Source of the DNA: Nakamurella multipartita DSM 44233
Lineage (GTDB): Bacteria > Actinomycetota > Actinomycetes > Mycobacteriales > Nakamurellaceae
Reading direction: 5' to 3'
Assembly: GCF_000024365.1 (NCBI RefSeq)
Contig: NC_013235.1
Coordinates: 806,001-870,000 of the forward strand
Length of the DNA stretch: 64,000 bases
Part shown: one piece after another, positions 59,353-64,000 of the stretch
How the letters are laid out: every line of letters begins with the position of its first letter
How positions within the stretch are numbered: the first letter of the stretch is position 1
Position numbers and translations under genes: made by a program
The notes under the pieces: generated by a model
What the model was told of the DNA's origin: nothing
What the model saw: the letters and a program-made list of their open reading frames with translations, nothing else
Database searches by the model: none

Positions 59353-60084
59353 ATGCCCACGTCCTGCCCGCCCGTTCCCCAGATCCGGCTCCCGGGTCAG
59401 GCCGCCGCGCCCGCCGGTCCGTGCGACCTGACCCCGATGTACCTGATGCACCATGCGTTTCGCCGCGACCTGCGCCGGTTCGGGGCCGCGGTGGCGACGA
59501 CGGCGGTGGACGAGCGCGACACCTGGCGCGCGCTGCAGGGCCGTTGGCGCCGGTTCGCCCGCATCCTGCACCACCATCACGCCGGTGAGGATGAGCTCCT
59601 GTGGCCGCTGCTCCTGTCCCGTGTCGACGCCGCCGGCGACCCGGATGGTCGGGCCGTGCTGCTGGCCATGGAGGCCGAGCATGCGGAGATCGATCCGCTG
59701 CTGGCCGGCTGCGCCACCGGGCTCGATCGGCTGGCCGCCGGGGCGGGTGAGGACACCCGGGCAGCGTTGGCGGTGCGGGTGGCCGCCACCGCCGAGCGCC
59801 TCGGACATCATCTGGGCCATGAGGAGTCGGCGGCCATGACGCTGCTCCAGGCGCACGTGACGCCGGCGGAATGGCACGGGATGGACGCCGGCTTCGCCGC
59901 GCACTATTCGGCGCGGGACAAGCTCTTCGCCGTGTCCTGGGTCCTCGACGGGTTGCCGCCGGACGTCCGGCGTTCCGTCCTGCGCACGTTTCCCGGCCTG
60001 CTCGCGCTGGCCTGGCGGGTGGCGCTGCGGCCCGCCCACGCGCGCCGCGAACGGCGCATCTTCGGCTCCGGATCGGCTCGGTGA
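59353..60084 (+). CDS. Hemerythrin-domain protein
   Basis: A 243-residue protein with a four-helix hemerythrin HHE domain that binds a non-haem di-iron centre. Iron-ligand candidates: MHHAFRRDLRRF, LHHHHAGEDELLWP, EAEHAEIDPLL and LGHHLGHEESAAM. The last ~70 residues are a basic extension. ATG 59353 has AGGAG at 59342-59346. Actinobacterial relatives are implicated in oxygen, NO or peroxide sensing and defence; no specific role can be claimed here. Confidence 0.9.
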   Translation: MPTSCPPVPQIRLPGQAAAPAGPCDLTPMYLMHHAFRRDLRRFGAAVATTAVDERDTWRALQGRWRRFARILHHHHAGEDELLWPLLLSRVDAAGDPDGRAVLLAMEAEHAEIDPLLAGCATGLDRLAAGAGEDTRAALAVRVAATAERLGHHLGHEESAAMTLLQAHVTPAEWHGMDAGFAAHYSARDKLFAVSWVLDGLPPDVRRSVLRTFPGLLALAWRVALRPAHARRERRIFGSGSAR

Positions 60085-61812
60085 CCGAGCTGCCGGTCAG
60101 AAGCCGTACCGGGCGCGCAGATCGGCGAGCCAGTCGGCCACCACCGGGGCCGGCCAGCTGGCGCACAACCGCGCGGCGTCGTCGGCGTGCCGGCGGGCCA
60201 CATCGATCTCGCCGACCGCGGCGGCCGCCGCCGCCAGGAAGGCATCGATCGGTCCCAACGGCGGGCCCGTCCCGGCCGCGGCGGTCCGGCCGGCCCAGGG
60301 CAGCATCAGCGGATACAGCCGGCCGGCCAGCTCGGGCCGCCCCACCACCAGGGCGGCCTCGGCCAGGATCGCGAAATCAAAAGGCGCGGCGAAGCTGTCG
60401 GCATCCAGCGACACCGGGCGCCGGTCCAGCATGGCCGCGGCCGGCGCCAGCCGGCCGCTGCGGATCAGGCCGATCAACACCCCGGTGTCGGTGTCGGTCG
60501 CGGTCGCCTCGGTCAGCCCGCGGAACAGCTCCAGAGTGACCTCGGGCTCACCACGCCACAAGGCAATGGTGGCCCGCGCGGCCGTCACGGCCTCGGTGCG
60601 GAACGGGAAGGTGGCCAGTGCGGCCTGCCGCAGGTTGTCGGCCAGCAGGGCATCGGCCTGCTCGAACCGGCCCTCCAGTGCCAGCCACGCGGACTGGTAG
60701 GCCCCCAGCATCACCTGCAGCATGCGCAGGCCGTGCCGGTCGGCGTGCTCCATCGCCTCGGCGGCGGGATCCGGCGCTCGGCGATCCGTCCGGCCTCACC
60801 GGCGTGGACGGCTCGCCAGAACAGACCGACCCCCGCACCGTCGGGATCACCGGCGGCGCGGGCACACTCGATGGACTCCTCGGTCAGGGCGGTCCGCCGA
60901 TCCAGGGTGGACGGTCCCATGACGGCCAGGCTCAGCGTGCGGCAGGCGAACGACTGCAACCGTGGTTCGCCGAGCCGGCGGGCCATGGCGAAACCACGTT
61001 CGGCGTGGGCCACCCGCTCCGCGGGGTGCCCGTCACCGCCCGGCGCCGTCCAGAACAGTTCCCGGGACAGGGCCAAGAACACCCGGCAGCGCAGGGGTGA
61101 GTCCCCCTCCGGCAGATCGCGGGCGGCGGTGCGCAGGGCATCGACGGTGACCGGGTGCTGCGCCCCCTCGGGCACGTTGGACCACAGCCCGCCCTCGGCG
61201 GCCGCGATCCCGGCCAGCGCGATCCGCTCGACATCACCGAGCCGGCGGGCGATCTCGATGGCCTCGGTGGTGGCGGCCCGCTGCCCTTCGTTGTCCGCGG
61301 CGGCCCGGCAGGCCGCCGCCCGGGCCAGCAGCAGGTCGTAGCGGTCACCCGGGCCGGTGGTGCGGTCGGCGCTCTGCGCGTGCAGGGCGGCGGCCAGCAG
61401 GGCGGCGGCCTCCTCATGGGCGGCCAGCCCGGTCGCCTCGGTGGCCGCGGCGACCGCGGCCGGCCAGGCCCGGGCGGCGTGCGCCGGCCCGGCTCGCAGC
61501 CAGTGCCGGGCGATCTCGGCCCGACGGTGACCGGAGCGGTCACGATCGAGCAGGGCGCCGGCCACGGCGGCGTGCCGCCGCGGCCGGCGCAGCGCGGAGT
61601 CGTTGGCCTCGATGGCATCTCGCACCAGCGCGTGGCCGAATTGCAGCTCGCCGGTGCCGGTGACGACCAGCAGGCCGGCCTCCACCGCCGGTTCGAGCGC
61701 GTCGAGCACCCCATCCGGATCCAGGTTCGCGGCGCCGGCCAGCAGGTCCGGGTCGATCGCGCGACCGGCAACGGCGGCCACGCGCAGGATCTCCTGGGTC
61801 GGCGCCGGTAGC

Positions 61813-62916
61813 TGTTGTATCCAGGGACATTGGTGACACGCCGGGTCGGCTGGTTGCGGGCATGAGGGAGGGTCCCCTTGGTGAGGTGTGAAGCGACCAA
61901 GCAAACACGCCGAACCAGGAGGACCCTCGTGGCCCACCGTAACGCCCCGCTGACCCCCGAGGGACGCCGACGCCTGTGCCAGCGCGTCGATGCCGGTCGG
62001 CCGATCTGTCACGTCGCCGCCGAGGCCGGCGTGGCCCGGCAAACCCTGGCCAAGTGGCACGCCCGCTGGAAGGCCGACGGTCCGGCCGGCCTGCAGGACC
62101 GCTCGTCGCGCCCGGTGTCCTCACCCGGCCAGGTCGACGCCCAGGTCGAGGACGTCGTGGAGTATCTGCGGCGGCACCTCAAGCTCGGTCCGGTGATGCT
62201 GGCCGCGGAGCTGCGCGAGTTCGGGATCACGCTGGCGCCGTCGACGATCCACCGGGTCCTGGTGCGCCGGGGCATCTCTCGCCTGCGGGACCTGGACGTC
62301 ACCGGCCATCAGCTGCGGGAACCGGTCCGCCGGTACGAGTGGGCCGCGCCCGGTGACCTGATCCACGTCGATGTGAAGAAGATCGGCCGCATCCCCGACG
62401 GCGGCGGCTGGCGGATCCACGGCCGGGGCAACGACGCCCACCGAGCCTCCCAGCGGGGTCAGCGACCCGGGTACGCGTTCCTGCACACCGCGATCGATGA
62501 CCGGTCCCGGCTGGCCTACACCGAAGAACTGGCCGACGAGAAGTCCGTGACCGCGGCCGGTTTCTGGGCCCGCGCGGTCGAGTTCTTCGCCGCGCACGGC
62601 ATCGAGAGGATCCACCGGGTGCTGACCGACAACGGTTCCTGCTACCGCGGCAAGGACTTCAACACCGCGCTGGGGGCCACGGTCCACAAGTACACCCGAC
62701 CGTACCGACCGCAGACCAACGGAAAGGTCGAGCGGTACCACCGGACCCTGGCCCGGGAATGGGCCTACCGCCAGGCCTGGTCCTGCAACGACGAACGAGC
62801 CGCCGCCCTGGCCGGGTTCGTGCACCGCTACAACTACCATCGGCCGCACACCGCGCTGAAGGGCAAACCGCCCGCCTACCGCACGCCAGCCGTTACCAAC
62901 CTGTCCGGGCTCAACA
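61813..62916 (+). mobile_element. IS481-family insertion sequence with 6-bp target duplication
   Basis: A 1104-bp element. Imperfect terminal inverted repeats: left TGTTGTATCCAGGGACATTG, right (reverse complement) TGTTGAGCCCGGACAGGTTG, followed by GGTGAC / GGTAAC. The target sequence GGTAGC is duplicated at 61807-61812 and 62917-62922. It lies inside the BTAD-AAA regulator gene. Confidence 0.93.
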
Positions 62917-62921
62917 GGTAG
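61929..62921 (+). CDS. IS481-family DDE transposase
   Basis: A 330-residue transposase. The N-terminal helix-turn-helix (CHVAAEAGVARQTLAKWHARW) is followed by a second HTH and the integrase core: Asp in LIHVDVKKIG, Asp in HRVLTDNGSCYRG and Glu in NGKVERYHRTLAREW. It ends YHRPHTALKGKPP. GTG 61929 has AGGAGG at 61917-61922, so I prefer it to an earlier GTG at 61878. The final Arg and the TAG stop come from the target duplication, outside the element. Intact. Confidence 0.95.
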   Translation: MAHRNAPLTPEGRRRLCQRVDAGRPICHVAAEAGVARQTLAKWHARWKADGPAGLQDRSSRPVSSPGQVDAQVEDVVEYLRRHLKLGPVMLAAELREFGITLAPSTIHRVLVRRGISRLRDLDVTGHQLREPVRRYEWAAPGDLIHVDVKKIGRIPDGGGWRIHGRGNDAHRASQRGQRPGYAFLHTAIDDRSRLAYTEELADEKSVTAAGFWARAVEFFAAHGIERIHRVLTDNGSCYRGKDFNTALGATVHKYTRPYRPQTNGKVERYHRTLAREWAYRQAWSCNDERAAALAGFVHRYNYHRPHTALKGKPPAYRTPAVTNLSGLNR

Positions 62922-64000
62922 CCGGCCCACGCGCGCCGCGATGACGTCGGTGACCGCGGCCGGCACCCCGCCGACCCCCGGGTCGGGTCCCCGCGCCGGA
63001 TCGGCCGCGCGCAGCAGTTCGAGCAGGAAGAACGGGTTGCCGCCGGTGCGCTCCCGCAGGGCGGCGCCGTCCGCCGGGACGTCCGGCCGGTGAGCGGCGC
63101 TGAGCGCCGTGACGTCGGCCACCGACAACCCGGACAGGTCCAGGCCCACCGCCGGCCGCCGCGCCAGGGCCTCGCCGAGCTCGGCCAACCCGCCGGTCGG
63201 CGCCGGATGCGCCCGCCGCGTGACGACCACCGCCAGCCGGCCGCGGTCGACCGTGTCGGTGATGTGCCGCAGCAGGGCCAGGGTCGACGGGTCGGCCCAG
63301 TGCAGGTCGTCGAACACGAGCAGGTGCCGCTCGCCGGCCGTGATCCGGGCCAGGGCCCGGGCGACGGACTCGAAGCGGGTGAACCGGTCGGCGCCGCCGG
63401 GCCGGTCGGCCCGCACCAACGCCACCGCCTCGGCCAGCCCGTCATCGGTCCGCGACTCGGCGAGCGAGCCCAGGACACCGACCCACGGCCACAGCGGGGG
63501 CGCGCCATCGTCGGACGAGCAGCGACCCACGTGCACGCCGAAACCCCGTGCGCGGGCGCGGATCCCGAGCTCTTCGGTGAGCCGGGTCTTGCCGATGCCG
63601 GGTTCACCGACCAGCAGGGCGATCCGCACGGAGCCGGCCTCGGCGTCGTCGAGCACGCCCAGCAACGCGGACAGCTCGCGTTCGCGGCCGACGAGCGGGG
63701 CGCCGGACCGGACGGTGACCGGGCCGGTCATCGCCACGGCGGCCGGCAGCGCGGTCGGGTCGGGTCCCGGAGCCGGCCCGGCTCCCGGCACCGATCCGGG
63801 GACCGAGCGGGCGGTGACGACGTCCTGGCGCAGGACCGCCAGTTCCAGCTCCCGCACCAGCGGGCCCGGGTCGATGCCGAGCTCGGCGTCCAGGGACTGC
63901 CGGACGGTGCGCAGCGCGTGCAGGGCATCCCCCTGCCGCCCGGCCCGGGCCAGGGCGAGCGCGAACAGCGCCCAGAGGTCCTCGCGCAGCGGATGGTCGT

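Larger units (their letters stand above)
60097..64000 (-). pseudogene. BTAD-AAA transcriptional regulator, broken by IS481 and a frameshift (5' end outside window)
   Basis: Remnant of a large AfsR/SARP-like regulator. From the right edge: a BTAD domain (DLWALFALALARAGRQGDALHALRTVR), an AAA ATPase with Walker A GEPGIGKTR and Walker B LLVFDDLHWAD, an ARVGRLP segment, then a long TPR-like helical region ending LRARYGF. An IS481-family element sits at 61813-62916. If it and one copy of its 6-bp duplication are removed, the frame joins cleanly (VGRLPAPTQEILRVAAV). A second lesion near 60765 shifts the frame: upstream reads RIAERRIPPPRRW and downstream resumes as DPAAEAMEHADRHGL, consistent with one lost base. 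The gene is probably inactive. Confidence 0.88.

Noticed and set aside
62121-63857. Minus-strand frame crossing from the regulator into the IS481 element
   Set aside because: Its last part is antisense to the transposase; only the portion beyond 62922 belongs to the regulator.

Overview
The window is high-GC DNA with dense, often 4-nt-overlapping genes and strong G/C third-position bias. It comes from an actinobacterium. Pointers are a TopA with a Lys/Ala-rich tail next to an Rv3647c-like protein and an Rv3649-like helicase, a complete mycofactocin locus, a methanol/NDMA-type dehydrogenase and a SAM-IV riboswitch. The overall style resembles Nakamurella/Frankia-type lineages, but the genus is a guess.

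Region 1 (1-15.4 kb) is mostly core genome: a partial DEAD/DEAH helicase, a K+-independent proton-pumping pyrophosphatase, topA with its conserved neighbour, an MFS-thymidylate-kinase-like fusion, an FAD reductase, a methyltransferase, DNA polymerase III delta' and ricT. Region 2 (15.4-27.5 kb) holds a Rieske/membrane-protein redox pair, two M28 aminopeptidase paralogues, an L,D-transpeptidase, tRNA-Thr(CGU), a MarR/extradiol dioxygenase divergon, ribD, a rhodanese lipoprotein, an M1 peptidase and tRNA-Lys(UUU). Region 3 (27.5-37.9 kb) is a tandem duplication of an ABC-ATPase/YhgE-Pip membrane protein pair, split by an IS110-family element, then a MarR/DHA2 efflux pair.

Region 4 (38.1-56.5 kb) is the most striking. 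It is a mycofactocin island: mftM, a NarL-type two-component pair resembling MnoSR, an iron-type alcohol dehydrogenase, then mftE-mftF-SDR-mftR on the minus strand, divergent from mftA-mftB-mftC-mftD on the plus strand. Next comes the NDMA-dependent (Mno/MDO type) alcohol dehydrogenase. It heads a likely long operon with a MoxR AAA+ ATPase and a CoxE-like VWA protein, both carrying His-rich stretches, and a whole CbiM-N-Q-O cobalt/nickel ECF transporter. The layout suggests a co-transcribed metal import and insertion module serving a mycofactocin-coupled dehydrogenase. That functional link is my inference. An 11-mer is shared by the mftA and mno upstream regions, and dyads lie in both.

Region 5 (56.5-64 kb) has a SAM-IV riboswitch in front of a class V aminotransferase (cysteine desulfurase-like), a PNPOx-like flavoprotein, a hemerythrin protein, and a BTAD-AAA regulator. 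The regulator is broken twice, by a 1.1-kb IS481-family element with a clean 6-bp target duplication and by a frameshift. No CRISPR array, rRNA, prophage or replication origin was seen.
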